Of a stretch of 49,659 bases of DNA, positions 7,469 to 16,180 are shown in pieces. The stretch is from positions 1 through 49,659 of the forward strand of contig DFKI01000035.1 of assembly GCA_002373325.1 (NCBI GenBank), given 5' to 3'. A program made the translations under genes and the position numbers. This DNA comes from Treponema sp. UBA3649. Its GTDB lineage: Bacteria; Spirochaetota; Spirochaetia; Treponematales; Treponemataceae. Position 1 is the stretch's first letter; each line of letters begins with the position of its first letter. The notes beneath the pieces were generated by a model, which had not been told where the DNA came from, made no database searches, and was given only the letters and a program-made list of their open reading frames with translations.

Positions 7469-8014
7469 TTAATCCAAGAAATACTCTCTTGCTGAGTTTG
7501 AGATTTTAAAATAACTGGTACTTTCGTTCAGGCGTTTTATCTGCTCGCAATCCGGTTTGTTCAACCTGAGCATGCTGTTCATCTGGGAAACCACATAAGA
7601 AGAATCGATTTTTATCCTGTAACCGTCTTTCAGTTTCTCAGCGGATTCCAGCAGAGACTTTACGGAAGAAATGAACGCTTTGTCCAGTTCAGACTTATAG
7701 GAGGCAAGCGTATTTGCAAGGAGCGTCCTGGCAGAAGATGGCGTGATGTGGAAAAGACGCGCAATCTGAAATTCAGAGGGAAGCTTGCTGCCGAAAACTT
7801 TTGTTATAAGGCAGAACAAACGCACCTGTCTTATCTGGGAAACCGAAGTCAAGGGCATTTTTGAAGAAAACGTATGCGTCCATTCTTCAAAAGCCGCGTC
7901 CTTCACAAGTTTCTCTACGTTTCCCACATCCAAGTTCATTTCCTTGAGGATTTCGGAAAGTTCCTTTATGAACTGATTGCTTTCCATTTTATTGCCTGTA
8001 TTGCTCACAATCAT
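7469..8014 (-). CDS. Unknown protein with possible DNA-binding helix-turn-helix
   Basis: A 181-residue soluble protein, rich in helix-forming residues. The middle (QIRQVRLFCLITKVFGSKLPSEFQIARLFHITPSSARTLL, about residues 61-100) reads like a helix-turn-helix: FQIARLFHI, turn, SSARTLLA. No signal or membrane segment. It is directly followed by the small membrane-protein gene, so a soluble sensor or regulator plus membrane partner is possible but unproven. The start is uncertain: ATG at 8014 has a GGGG directly against it, and an internal Met at 7987 is an alternative. Confidence 0.65.
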   Translation of the reverse strand: MIVSNTGNKMESNQFIKELSEILKEMNLDVGNVEKLVKDAAFEEWTHTFSSKMPLTSVSQIRQVRLFCLITKVFGSKLPSEFQIARLFHITPSSARTLLANTLASYKSELDKAFISSVKSLLESAEKLKDGYRIKIDSSYVVSQMNSMLRLNKPDCEQIKRLNESTSYFKISNSAREYFLD

Positions 8015-8092
8015 GCCCCGTCCATTTTTTTAACCAACCACCACAGACCCGCCGGATGACGGTAAGCCTGTGATGTACCGAATTAAGAATTA

Positions 8093-8551
8093 TTACTCAA
8101 TCGTATAATCGAATTCACAGCTAGTAGAATAACCGGACCTGCCGTTAAAGATTACTTCTGCGGTTATACGACCACTTTCTGTGGGAAAATAGTCATTTAA
8201 GTAGTACTTTTCTTCCCTTTCGGACGCGGAGGGAACAGTCACTGTTGCGGAGACCCAATCACCCTTTCTTGTCCAGACGGCGCTCCTACAATCGCTCTCG
8301 GAAACACGATAATAAACAGTTACGCCATCGCTGCTGTCGCCCAGTTTTATCGTGAATGTATTAGTTTCACTGACATCCATAGTTCCAACAAACTTCCATC
8401 TGAAATTAATTTCATTTCCTTCCTGAACGGCAGTAAGATCACTTATGTCCGTAGGAACAAATTCATCACCACCATCACCACAAGACACAAATCCAAATCC
8501 CACTGCCGCAAGAGCCAGCAGCACGCCCAATACGTTAAGTAACTTTTTCAT
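8093..8551 (-). CDS. Small lipoprotein, unknown function
   Basis: A 152-residue lipoprotein. The signal is MKKLLNVLGVLLALAAVGFG followed by lipobox FVSC, then a GDGGDEF linker. The mature part (about 125 residues) is beta-rich with little helix (TFTIKLGDSSDGVTVYYRV, WVSATVTVPS), suggestive of a beta sandwich, and contains two cysteines late in the sequence. A good Shine-Dalgarno (GGAGG) precedes the ATG. Its upstream region carries two GTGAG-n-CNCAC sites like those before the neighbouring LuxR-type regulator gene, so it may be that regulator's target. Confidence 0.8.
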   Translation of the reverse strand: MKKLLNVLGVLLALAAVGFGFVSCGDGGDEFVPTDISDLTAVQEGNEINFRWKFVGTMDVSETNTFTIKLGDSSDGVTVYYRVSESDCRSAVWTRKGDWVSATVTVPSASEREEKYYLNDYFPTESGRITAEVIFNGRSGYSTSCEFDYTIE

Positions 8552-8635
8552 AAAGTTTCCTCCAAATAATTATGTTTACCACTCACCGAAGCGAGATGAT
8601 TATGATGGAATCCTATCACATAAAAAGAACCCCGT

Positions 8636-8675
8636 GTGAGTGTGAACGCACGGTTTTCAGTGAGTTTTACGCACT
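8636..8675. promoter_or_regulatory. Paired GTGAG...CGCAC sites upstream of the lipoprotein gene
   Basis: GTGAG, six bases, CGCAC at 8636-8651, and GTGAG, TTTTA, CGCAC at 8660-8674, with centres about 24 bases apart. The same paired arrangement occurs at 9627-9664 before the response-regulator gene. The half-sites are inverted repeats, as expected for a dimeric NarL/LuxR-type regulator. Confidence 0.5.
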
Positions 8676-8842
8676 TTTTTGAAATTTTTTGGTGATTTGA
8701 TTCGTGTGGAGGGAGGGGCGGCCACTTATACAATTATTTTCCGGCTAAATGTCATTTTTTTTCGAGATTTAGCCAGAAAATATTTTTACACAATTCTACT
8801 GCGGACTTTTTATACAAAAACCACACTTTTCATGCGGACTTT

Positions 8843-9566
8843 TTAAAAGGCCTCCTCGAATCGCACAAGCTCATCGCGGCTGAAAACTCCGATCTTTGTG
8901 TAGATTCTGCTGATGTTGTTTTCCACCGTGCTCTTAGTGAGCGAAAGTTTATCCGCAATCTCACTGTTGCTGCATTTTTGCATGACAAGGCAGAGAATCT
9001 CGGACTCGCGTTTTGTAAAGCGGGAAAGCGTGCGCTCAAAGACCACGAGGTTTTTTGCAAGGTCCGGCTCCACGTAAATCCTTCCGGAAAGGACCGAATC
9101 CATGGCGTTTTTAAGCTCCTGCTCGTCGCTTTGTTTTGTGACGTATCATGGCACCCGCTTCAATTGCGGCGTTCACAAGAACCGGGGATTTGCGTTCGGT
9201 ATATACGATGATTTTTGTTTCGGGGTAGTGCTTGCGGCATTTTTTTATCATGGGGATGTCAGCTCCGGTTTCACCCTCTGTGCAGAATTCGGTGACGAGG
9301 ACTTTTGGGACGGCACTTTTTCCCGGCTTGTTTTCTTCCATATAATTGAAAAAATCCTGGACCGTGCGTGAAGAGCTGACGCATTTGAACGAGCATTTTT
9401 CGCTAAGGTAGCTCTCGATTCCATAGCGCATGAGGCTGTGGTCTTCTACCAGAAAGAAGGTGCGGCTTTGATTCCGACTTCCCGTTTTAACGGAGTTTAA
9501 CTCAATTTTTGTATAGGTGGGGGGGGGTAAAACCTGTTTAGAATTTTTTTTCGCGTACAAATTCAT
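8843..9566 (-). pseudogene. NarL/LuxR-family response regulator, frameshifted
   Basis: Receiver plus LuxR helix-turn-helix regulator split by a frameshift. The first part (9566 to about 9147) starts MNLYAKKN after AAGGAGA and encodes a receiver (FLVEDHSLMRYGIESYL to NAAIEAGAM). The second frame continues from 9145 as YVTKQSDEQELKNAMDSVLSG and ends with a complete LuxR HTH (FTKRESEILCLVMQ to ENNISRIYTKIGVFSRDELV). A loss of two bases, or gain of one, between 9147 and 9146 would explain it; GG is missing if the original read AGAMGYVTK. The usual phospho-acceptor Asp is replaced by Glu (KVLVTEF), so even the intact protein was atypical. A 9-G tract lies in the 5' coding region. An assembly error cannot be excluded. 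Confidence 0.8.
9519..9527. repeat. Homopolymeric tract (9 G on this strand) inside the regulator gene
   Basis: Nine G on the + strand, read as Pro codons in QVLPPPTYTK near the N-terminus of the response regulator. A change of tract length by one or two would put the whole receiver out of frame from the start at 9566, so this is a possible phase-variation switch. Confidence 0.6.
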
Positions 9567-9624
9567 GGGCAATCTCCTTTTTATGAGTTTCAAGGACATT
9601 ATAAAAGTGGAAATAAAAAAATTC

Positions 9625-9666
9625 CAGTGAGTTTTACCCACTGAAATTCGGTGAGTTTTCTCACTG
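9625..9666. promoter_or_regulatory. Paired GTGAG...CNCAC operator-like sites upstream of the regulator
   Basis: CAGTGAGTTTTACCCACTG at 9625-9643 and GGTGAGTTTTCTCACTG at 9650-9666, centres about 24 bases apart, lie 60-100 bases upstream of the regulator ATG at 9566. The second is a perfect GTGAG-TTTT-CTCAC palindrome. The same motif pair precedes the lipoprotein gene downstream. Autoregulation is the simplest reading. Confidence 0.55.
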
Positions 9667-9784
9667 AGTTATTTTAGCTTATTTATGAGGAAAGTATTAC
9701 TTTGATTTTAGTATGAATTTAGGTGTTTTTTTTGCAAACGGATGGTGAAACAAAGGGGCTGTCACGCGGATTTGGGAAAATAAG

Positions 9785-9960
9785 AAACCACTGATTAATT
9801 CAGAAGATGTCATTATTTGCATTATTGACATTTAAAGGGAGAAGTCCAAAAAATAAGAAACTGTCATTATCGGGCCTGACCCGATAATCTATGTTTTAAA
9901 ATTTTATAAATTGCCGGATCAAGTCCGCAATGACATAAGACCAATCCGGCAATGACAAAT
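9785..9960. repeat. Repeat-rich gap: MITE-end-like sequence and palindromic AATGACA elements
   Basis: AAGAAACCACTGATTAATTC near 9783-9802 resembles the end of the three-hairpin element at 5003-5143. From about 9862 a full palindrome (TGTCATTATCGGGCCTGA, then CCCGATAAT) is followed by a second (TTGCCGGATCAAGTCCGCAATGACA) and a third, partial copy (CCAATCCGGCAATGACA). No gene is seen between the regulator start and the aroK stop. Confidence 0.7.
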
Positions 9961-9964
9961 CATA

Positions 9965-10045
9965 CTTTAAAATTACGCCGTCACATTCAGGCTTTAAAAT
10001 TACGTCGTCGCAATCAGGCTTTAAAATTACTCCGCCGCGTTCAGG
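9965..10045. repeat. Three 27-base tandem repeats overlapping the aroK 3' end
   Basis: Units at 9965-9991, 9992-10018 and 10019-10045 each begin CTTTAAAATTAC and end TCAGG. The rightmost unit contains the real stop and last codons of the shikimate kinase gene on the minus strand, and the other two look like decayed duplications of that gene end. Within the outer copies, only the tail of each unit (around GACGGC) has diverged. Confidence 0.85.
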
Positions 10046-10602
10046 GCATCGAGAATACGCGCGAGGTTTTCTTCCTTGCTTGCCTGCCTCATCTCCACGC
10101 AAAGGTCGGCAATCCTTGAGAAAAGTTTCGTGCGCTCCACATAAAAGTCATGGAAGATTTTCCGCACCTCCAAAATTGAGGATGGATTTTTGCACGCGAT
10201 GTACGCCGGAAGATTCGTAAGCTCACCGTCCTCCTTCGTCACAACCTCCCTCACGATTCTGTCCGCCGCAAGTTTTTCATCCGCAATCAAAAAGACGCAC
10301 CTGCCGAGTGCCTTGAGTTTTTCCACCGCCCCCGGGTTCGTGCAGATTCCACCACCGGTCGCAATCACAGCGGATGTCCCTTTCGCGCAAAGCTCGTCCG
10401 AAAGTTTTTCGCACGCCTCAAGCTCCGCTTTTTTGAAGGCATCCGCGCCGCACTCGTTGTAAATCCGTCTGGGTGATTTTCCCGTCGCTTCCTCAATCAG
10501 TGTGTCGGTGTCAAAAAATGGGAGGGAAAGTTTTTTCGAAAGCAATCGGCCCTGTGTGCTTTTTCCGCAGTGCTTGATTCCCATTAAAATCACTGAACGC
10601 AT
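10027..10602 (-). CDS. aroK: Shikimate kinase
   Basis: Phosphorylates shikimate with ATP in the chorismate pathway. Starting at Met (MRSVILMGIKHCGKSTQGR), the P-loop GIKHCGKST is at residues 8-16, DTDTLIEEATGKSPRRIY carries the shikimate-binding region, and VIATGGGICTNP is the conserved GGG loop. The protein is about 191 residues, slightly longer than the typical 170-180. GGAG nine bases upstream supports this start over the longer frame to 10620. It lies as a single gene in a convergent or isolated position; the next gene upstream ends 23 bases before the long frame begins. Its 3' end has been tandemly duplicated. Confidence 0.9.
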   Translation of the reverse strand: MRSVILMGIKHCGKSTQGRLLSKKLSLPFFDTDTLIEEATGKSPRRIYNECGADAFKKAELEACEKLSDELCAKGTSAVIATGGGICTNPGAVEKLKALGRCVFLIADEKLAADRIVREVVTKEDGELTNLPAYIACKNPSSILEVRKIFHDFYVERTKLFSRIADLCVEMRQASKEENLARILDALNAAE

Positions 10603-10642
10603 TTTTCTCATCTCCATCAATTCGTATTTTCAATTTGATTTT

Positions 10643-11356
10643 TCATCCGCGGTAGATTAAAAAAATCGCGGGGATTTTATTGATTTCCGGGTCGGGAGAT
10701 TTTTTCCATTCAGCAATGCTTTTGGTTCGGATAAATTCTTCCTTGCAAGAGATTCCTGCCGCAATGCAAAGCCTGGTCTCTTTCCTGCACGTGCTCTTCA
10801 AGGTCTCAAGCATTTTCAGATTTCTGTACGGAGCCTCAATGAAAAGCTGAGTCTGGTTTTCCTTCCACGCCCTCTGCTCCAGCTGCCTGATTTTGTTTGC
10901 CCTCTCGGCAGGTTTTACCGGAAGATATCCGTTGAACGCAAAGCTCTGTCCGTTGAATCCGCTTGCCATCACCGCCATGATCATTGACGAGGGACCTGAG
11001 AGAGGAACCACCCGGAGATTTTTTTTCTGAGCCATGTCAACCACAGCCGCCCCCGGGTCTGCCACAGCAGGACATCCCGCCTCCGAAATCACGCCCATTG
11101 GAAGTCCCTTTTTTTCAAGCGGATCCAGATAGTCCGAGATTGCCGAAAGCTCCGTGTGCTCGTTCAGCTCGTAAAACGTGAGCGAGTCAATGTCCACCGA
11201 TTTGTCCGTCGCACGTAAAAAACGCCGTGCCGAGCGAATGTCTTCCACAATGAAATGTCTTATGCCGAGGATTATTTCCCGGTTGTAGGGAGGAAGAACC
11301 CTGTCAATCTCCGTGTCACCGAGCGTCACCGGAATCAAATATAAAGCCGCGTCCAT
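10643..11356 (-). CDS. RsmI-like SAM-dependent methyltransferase
   Basis: A 237-residue tetrapyrrole-methylase-fold (class III) methyltransferase related to RsmI, which 2'-O-methylates C1402 of 16S rRNA. It opens ALYLIPVTLGDTEIDRVLP, has GVISEAGCPAVADPGAAVV (about residues 87-105; compare SDAGTPLISDPG in RsmI), the VVPLSGPSSMIMAVMASGFNGQSFAFNGYLP region and LFIEAPYRNLKMLETL. The match to RsmI motifs is clear but divergent (EAGCPAVADPG), so it may be the RsmI paralogue common in Bacteroidetes and spirochaetes rather than RsmI itself. It lies just upstream of aroK on the same strand. Confidence 0.85.
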   Translation of the reverse strand: MDAALYLIPVTLGDTEIDRVLPPYNREIILGIRHFIVEDIRSARRFLRATDKSVDIDSLTFYELNEHTELSAISDYLDPLEKKGLPMGVISEAGCPAVADPGAAVVDMAQKKNLRVVPLSGPSSMIMAVMASGFNGQSFAFNGYLPVKPAERANKIRQLEQRAWKENQTQLFIEAPYRNLKMLETLKSTCRKETRLCIAAGISCKEEFIRTKSIAEWKKSPDPEINKIPAIFLIYRG

Positions 11357-11506
11357 GAAATCAGTCTAGCATTTTTTTTTGATGGATTCAAGACTCGACG
11401 ATAAGCGCAATTAATAGTTTTTAGAGCCTGCCATAATTTTTAATTTCCCACTTGATTTATGTCGCAAAATGTGCGAAAATTTAATGAATAAAAGGAATGA
11501 GTTTAG

Positions 11507-12478
11507 ATGATTTTTAAAAAAGTGAAGCCGATGAAAAACGTTAATCCCAAAAAACTCAGGAGCCTTGACTCCGCCATGAAAGCGCTTATTTGCACGATGG
11601 CAGCGATGTGCTTTTGCTCGTGTCTTTTTCCCCACACCCCGCGAAAAAAAATCTACACGTATAAGGTCGTCTACATGCTTCAGGATTTTGACGAGACAAA
11701 GTATCTTGAGTGCGGTTCCGAAAAGATTGAGGGAGAGGCCGGAGAGATGACAGCCGCGGTTCCAAAAGATTTCGAGGGATTTACCGCGCAGGATTTTTCA
11801 CAGCTTGAGATAAGCGAGGACAATTCCACCGTCGTGGAGATTTTCTATAACCGAAATCCGGTCGAAATCACTTTTCATGCGAACGGAGGAACTTTTGTGC
11901 CGGAAAATTCATCTGATATCACGCGCACCTTGAAATATGGCGAGAAGATTGTGCCTCCCGAAGTCAAGCGAAACGGATATTCAGTAAAGTGGCCGGAATT
12001 TGAAAGGGCAGGAGTGAACGGAAAGACTGATTACACCGCGCAATGGGTTTCAACGAATCCTGAGCTGAAGGACAAATATTTTTATCTTGTCGCGGCACAT
12101 GACGGCGGAGGTGCGGACGTGTTTTCCGAGTTCAGCACAAGGAACAAAACTTTTGTCTACATCTACAGCAAGGACCATGAGTTTGACAGCAGGACGGTAA
12201 GGGCGGAGGACAATCCCACGTGGTTTAAATTTTTTCACAAGGATTCCGACGGAAATAACAGGCCCGGGGAGTATGAGTCCCTTTGCGGAAGCTGCGTGAT
12301 TGATTCTGGAAAACTCAGCATCAGGGCGAATTTTTACGGACAGATTGTGCAAATCAGCTACACCCAGGACGCGAGGGAACTCAGGATGACGATTCCGTGT
12401 GAGATGTTGAAATCCGCCGCACAGACTTTTCCTTTCGGAAAGGACGGAACTTTTACTCTGGTTTTCCGGGCTGGATGA
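11507..12478 (+). CDS. InlB B-repeat lipoprotein, short paralogue
   Basis: A 323-residue lipoprotein with lipobox FCSC (Cys39). AAGGAA nine bases before the ATG supports the start. It has one repeat module of about 140 residues (YKVVYMLQDFDETKY, GFTAQDFSQLEISEDNSTVVEIFYNR, VEITFHANGGTF, then YGEKIVPPEVKRNGYSVKWPEF), which belongs to the InlB B-repeat/Listeria-Bacteroides repeat group. Its C-terminal domain of about 130 residues (ADVFSEFSTRNKTF to FPFGKDGTFTLVFRAG) is shared with the larger protein next door, so the pair arose by duplication. Probably a surface or periplasmic binding or adhesion protein; the ligand is unknown. Confidence 0.85.
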   Translation: MIFKKVKPMKNVNPKKLRSLDSAMKALICTMAAMCFCSCLFPHTPRKKIYTYKVVYMLQDFDETKYLECGSEKIEGEAGEMTAAVPKDFEGFTAQDFSQLEISEDNSTVVEIFYNRNPVEITFHANGGTFVPENSSDITRTLKYGEKIVPPEVKRNGYSVKWPEFERAGVNGKTDYTAQWVSTNPELKDKYFYLVAAHDGGGADVFSEFSTRNKTFVYIYSKDHEFDSRTVRAEDNPTWFKFFHKDSDGNNRPGEYESLCGSCVIDSGKLSIRANFYGQIVQISYTQDARELRMTIPCEMLKSAAQTFPFGKDGTFTLVFRAG

Positions 12479-12535
12479 ATCTGAGTAATTTGTGTGCTAT
12501 ACAATAGAAGAAAAGTGAAAAAATAAGGAGAAAAC

Positions 12536-15500
12536 ATGAACAAGAGCATGAGTTTTAGAAGATTGCTCGGAAATGTTTGCGCGCTTTTTTTGCTTCTTTG
12601 TTTTTCCTGCAAAACCGAGATTGTTGAGGCTGAGAAAAAGTCTCCCGTGAGCTACAGGGTGTCTTACATGCAGCAGAATGTGGATGACGACGGATATACC
12701 GAAAAGGAGTCTCTTGTGCTTGAGGGGCTTCCGGGTGAGATGACCGCCGCTCCTTCAAAATCCTACGAGGGATTCAGTCTCAGGGAAGAGATAAAAAATC
12801 TGGTGATTGCGGAGGACTCTTCTACTGTCGTTGAGATTTTTTACGACAGGTTGATTTTTGAAATCACGTTCAGTTCCGGGGACGGTGTGTTCCTTGGTGC
12901 GGGCGAAGACGGAGAGAATCTTAACGAGCTTAGAAAAACCTTCAGGTACGGACAGAAGATTGTGCCACCCGAACCATTTAGGGAAGGATATGCAGCTGTT
13001 TGGCCAGACTTTGATTCTGCGGACGAAAATCAGACTTATGTTCCTGAGTGGAGGGGATGCGACGGCGTGAAGTTTCATGTCAGGCATTTTCTTGAGACTC
13101 TGGACGGAGATTTTGAGGAGATTGAGGAAAGTTCGGAGGAGCTGGAGGGAACGTCTGGAACCAAAACTTCTTTTGACGAGGGTGATAAAAAATCTTTCGA
13201 GGGATTTGATTTCAAGGAAGTTTTAAACGCTGTAATCAAGGGGGACGGCTCTTCCACCGTGGATTTTTATTACGAGCGTCATTCAGCCACAATCACGTTT
13301 TCGGCTCCCGAGGGAACGGTCCTTGCAGATGATTCTCCTTCAATGACTCAGACTTTGAGATTCGGCGAGGAACTTAATCTTCCTAAAGCGTCTTTGCCGG
13401 GGTACGATGTCGCATGGGAAGAGGTCCCGGAAACTTGTCCCGCACAGGATGTCTCATTTGAGGCGAGCGTAAGAGCAAGGGATGACACACCATATTCCGT
13501 GAGACACTATCTGGAATCTCTTTCCGGTGAGTGGGAGGAAAAAATCTCCGATTCATTTTCAGACAAGGGAACTACAGCTTCGGTGCCTGAGTACGATGCT
13601 GCATCCTCAAAATCCTACGAGGGATTTAGCTTTGAAAAATGTGAGGGCGATGCCATAAAGGGGGACGGCTCAAGCACGGTTAAAATCTACTACACGAGGA
13701 ATGTCTATGCCATAACTTTTGAGGCGGGGGAAGGAACTTTTGACGGAGGGGAAAAATCAGTCACGAAAGATTTCAAATATGGGGCTGATTTGGAAATCCC
13801 TTCTGCGAATAGAGCTGGGTACAGACCTGAGTGGAATTCTGTGCCGGAAGTCTGTCCTTCAAAAAACGAGACCTACACAGTGACGTGGCTTGAGGGAAAC
13901 ACGGAGTTCAGAATCAAGCATTATACGGAAAATCTGGACGGAGAATGGACCGAGCAGACTGCGAATTCGACAAGCGGTTCTGGAAAGACGGATTCCATGA
14001 CGGCATACACGGCTTCGGATGCGAAAAGCTACGAGGGATTTGCCTTTAAGAAAGTTGAAAATGTCACAATCAGCGGTGACGGCTCTTCGGTGGTTAAGTT
14101 CTATTACGCGAGACGGACATACACGATCACTTTTAACTCTGGTGACGGAGCCTTTGAGGGAGGTGCAAAATCAGTCACGAGAGATTTGAAATATGGAGCT
14201 CCCGTGGAAATCCCTTCTGCGCTAAGGGCGGGCTACAGTGCTGACTGGTATTCTGTTCCGGGTGTCTGTCCTTCAAAAAATGAGACTTACACAGTGACGT
14301 GGATTGCAAACGAGGACACTCCATACAAAATCAAGCATTTCCTTATGAGCTTGGACGGAAACTCGTGGGATGAGAAGACTTCGGATGAGGAAAACGGACA
14401 AGGAAGGACTGATTCAATGACAGCTCTTTCTTCAGCCGACGCAAAAAGCTACGAGGGATTTTCTTTTGACAAGGTAGAGAACGCATCCGTCGCGGCAGAC
14501 GGCTCATCCGTGGTGAAATTCTACTACAGACGAAATCTGTACGCGATAACATTCATCGCCGAGGGAGGAACTTTTGATGAATCCGTCACCCTTGATTCTT
14601 CCGGAAACGCAAAGGTCAATGTGATTTACGGCGGGACTTTCTCTGCACCTCTTGTGTCAAAAACTGGATATGATGTCTCTTGGCCGGAGTTTGGAATCTG
14701 CTCAGGAAATGCGGCCTATACTGCGGCGTGGATTCCAAGAACCGACACCCCGTATACTGTGGAGCACTGGCGGCAGAATGCAAATGATGATGAGTACACA
14801 ATATACGGTTCTCCTGTTCCTATGACTGGAAAGACAGGTGAAAAGACAAAGGCAAATGCGAAAAATTCTACTGGATTTGCACTTAGGGAACCTTTGGCTC
14901 AGCAGCAGGTCGAAATTGCGGCGGACGGCTCAACGGTCGTGAAAATCTATTATGACAGAAAGACATACGAAATCACTTTTGACGCGGGGGACGGAGTTTT
15001 CCTTGGAGCTGGTGAGAACGGCGAGGATATTTCTTCCTTTACAAAGACATACAGATATTATCAGAAGATTCCTGCACTCACTCCGTTCAAGGATGGATTC
15101 GGGGCCACATGGAATCCGAAAGATCCGAAAAATCAGTATGTGACGGCGAGCACAACATATAGCGTGACGTGGGAGGCTGGAGCAACCGTAGATTACACGG
15201 TGAGGCACTTCCGCCAGAATGCAGGCAATGACAAGTATACCGAAGTTTTAAAGGACGGCACGAATAAAGACCTTGCAGCTAAGCGCGACACCCGCTCAGG
15301 CTCGGTAGGTTCCATGACTCATTTTAGTGAAAGCGATGCTGCTTCTTTCACGGGATTCCATCTTGACCGTGTGGAAAATGTAATCATTTCGGCTGACGGC
15401 AAGTCTTATGTGGGATTCTACTATAATCGGGATATAACCAGGCTGACTTTCAATGCCGGGGAGGGACGTTTCTCTGACGGATCAAATGTTCTTGTGCTTG

Positions 15501-16114
15501 AGGGACGTTACGGGGCTGCGGTTCCAGTTTTTGAAAAACCGACTCGGGATTTCTGGGACTGCAAGGGATGGCTTTGGGATAATGGGGCCGAGCATCTTGT
15601 CTCTACAGCATTGCCAACAAATTTCAAGGATGAGGCCTTGTCATACAATGCGAGGTGGGACGCGAATTTTGTGCTTACAGGAGCGACTGACAACAGTGGA
15701 AAAGATGTGTTCTCAAGTTTCAGCTCAAGCTTTGCCACTACAATTGATATGAGGGATTATGATTTCTATCTCTCAGGTAGAGATGATTGGCTCGTCGCGA
15801 CAAGCACAAAAAAGCCCATCGGATTCCATTTTGTCCATAGCTCGGCAAGTTCCAACTCTGATAAAAAGTACTCAAATTCATTCTACGGTGACTGCCAGAT
15901 AAATCTTAGCAAGCGGGAGATAAAGGGAGTCTTTTACGGCAAGAGCATAAACACTTCGCTGAGCGAGGATTACAACACAATCACGCTGAAGATTGACTGT
16001 AAGGCTCTTTACGCTGAAACGACGAAAACTATTATGGGGTTTGATATTCCTGTAACAGAATATCCCTTCGGAAAATCCGGCAGCTACACACTGACTTTCA
16101 CGCGGAAACAGTAA
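12536..16114 (+). CDS. Large InlB B-repeat lipoprotein with seven tandem modules
   Basis: A 1192-residue lipoprotein: AAGGAG precedes the ATG, and the signal ends CFSC (Cys25). Seven modules of about 140 residues follow, with starts near nucleotides 12646, 13066, 13489, 13908, 14321, 14748 and 15190 (spacing 413-442). Each reads Y.V.HY...L.G.W, then KSYEGFSF, DGSSTVKIYY, ITF.AGEG.F, YG...P...GY...W, and ends with Y..TW. This is the InlB B-repeat pattern. The last module grades into a C-terminal domain (VFSSFSSSFATTIDMRDYDFY to YPFGKSGSYTLTFTRKQ) shared with the preceding gene. Likely surface exposed and possibly adhesive; repeat number may vary by recombination. Confidence 0.9.
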   Translation: MNKSMSFRRLLGNVCALFLLLCFSCKTEIVEAEKKSPVSYRVSYMQQNVDDDGYTEKESLVLEGLPGEMTAAPSKSYEGFSLREEIKNLVIAEDSSTVVEIFYDRLIFEITFSSGDGVFLGAGEDGENLNELRKTFRYGQKIVPPEPFREGYAAVWPDFDSADENQTYVPEWRGCDGVKFHVRHFLETLDGDFEEIEESSEELEGTSGTKTSFDEGDKKSFEGFDFKEVLNAVIKGDGSSTVDFYYERHSATITFSAPEGTVLADDSPSMTQTLRFGEELNLPKASLPGYDVAWEEVPETCPAQDVSFEASVRARDDTPYSVRHYLESLSGEWEEKISDSFSDKGTTASVPEYDAASSKSYEGFSFEKCEGDAIKGDGSSTVKIYYTRNVYAITFEAGEGTFDGGEKSVTKDFKYGADLEIPSANRAGYRPEWNSVPEVCPSKNETYTVTWLEGNTEFRIKHYTENLDGEWTEQTANSTSGSGKTDSMTAYTASDAKSYEGFAFKKVENVTISGDGSSVVKFYYARRTYTITFNSGDGAFEGGAKSVTRDLKYGAPVEIPSALRAGYSADWYSVPGVCPSKNETYTVTWIANEDTPYKIKHFLMSLDGNSWDEKTSDEENGQGRTDSMTALSSADAKSYEGFSFDKVENASVAADGSSVVKFYYRRNLYAITFIAEGGTFDESVTLDSSGNAKVNVIYGGTFSAPLVSKTGYDVSWPEFGICSGNAAYTAAWIPRTDTPYTVEHWRQNANDDEYTIYGSPVPMTGKTGEKTKANAKNSTGFALREPLAQQQVEIAADGSTVVKIYYDRKTYEITFDAGDGVFLGAGENGEDISSFTKTYRYYQKIPALTPFKDGFGATWNPKDPKNQYVTASTTYSVTWEAGATVDYTVRHFRQNAGNDKYTEVLKDGTNKDLAAKRDTRSGSVGSMTHFSESDAASFTGFHLDRVENVIISADGKSYVGFYYNRDITRLTFNAGEGRFSDGSNVLVLEGRYGAAVPVFEKPTRDFWDCKGWLWDNGAEHLVSTALPTNFKDEALSYNARWDANFVLTGATDNSGKDVFSSFSSSFATTIDMRDYDFYLSGRDDWLVATSTKKPIGFHFVHSSASSNSDKKYSNSFYGDCQINLSKREIKGVFYGKSINTSLSEDYNTITLKIDCKALYAETTKTIMGFDIPVTEYPFGKSGSYTLTFTRKQ

Positions 16115-16143
16115 GGGGAAAATTTAAGATGCGCGCTCATCAG

Positions 16144-16172
16144 TTGAATCTTTTTGCAAGATTTGATATAAT
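16144..16172 (+). promoter_or_regulatory. Strong promoter placing the start at the ychJ-like ATG (leaderless)
   Basis: TTGAAT (16144-16149), 17 bases, TATAAT (16167-16172). The ATG at 16181 begins nine bases after the -10 box ends, about where transcription should start, and no Shine-Dalgarno is present. The mRNA is predicted to be leaderless or nearly so. Confidence 0.75.
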
Positions 16173-16180
16173 CCTTCGTT

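Noticed and set aside
8978..9371. Plus-strand open frames opposite the response regulator
   Set aside because: They are shadows of the LuxR and receiver coding regions.
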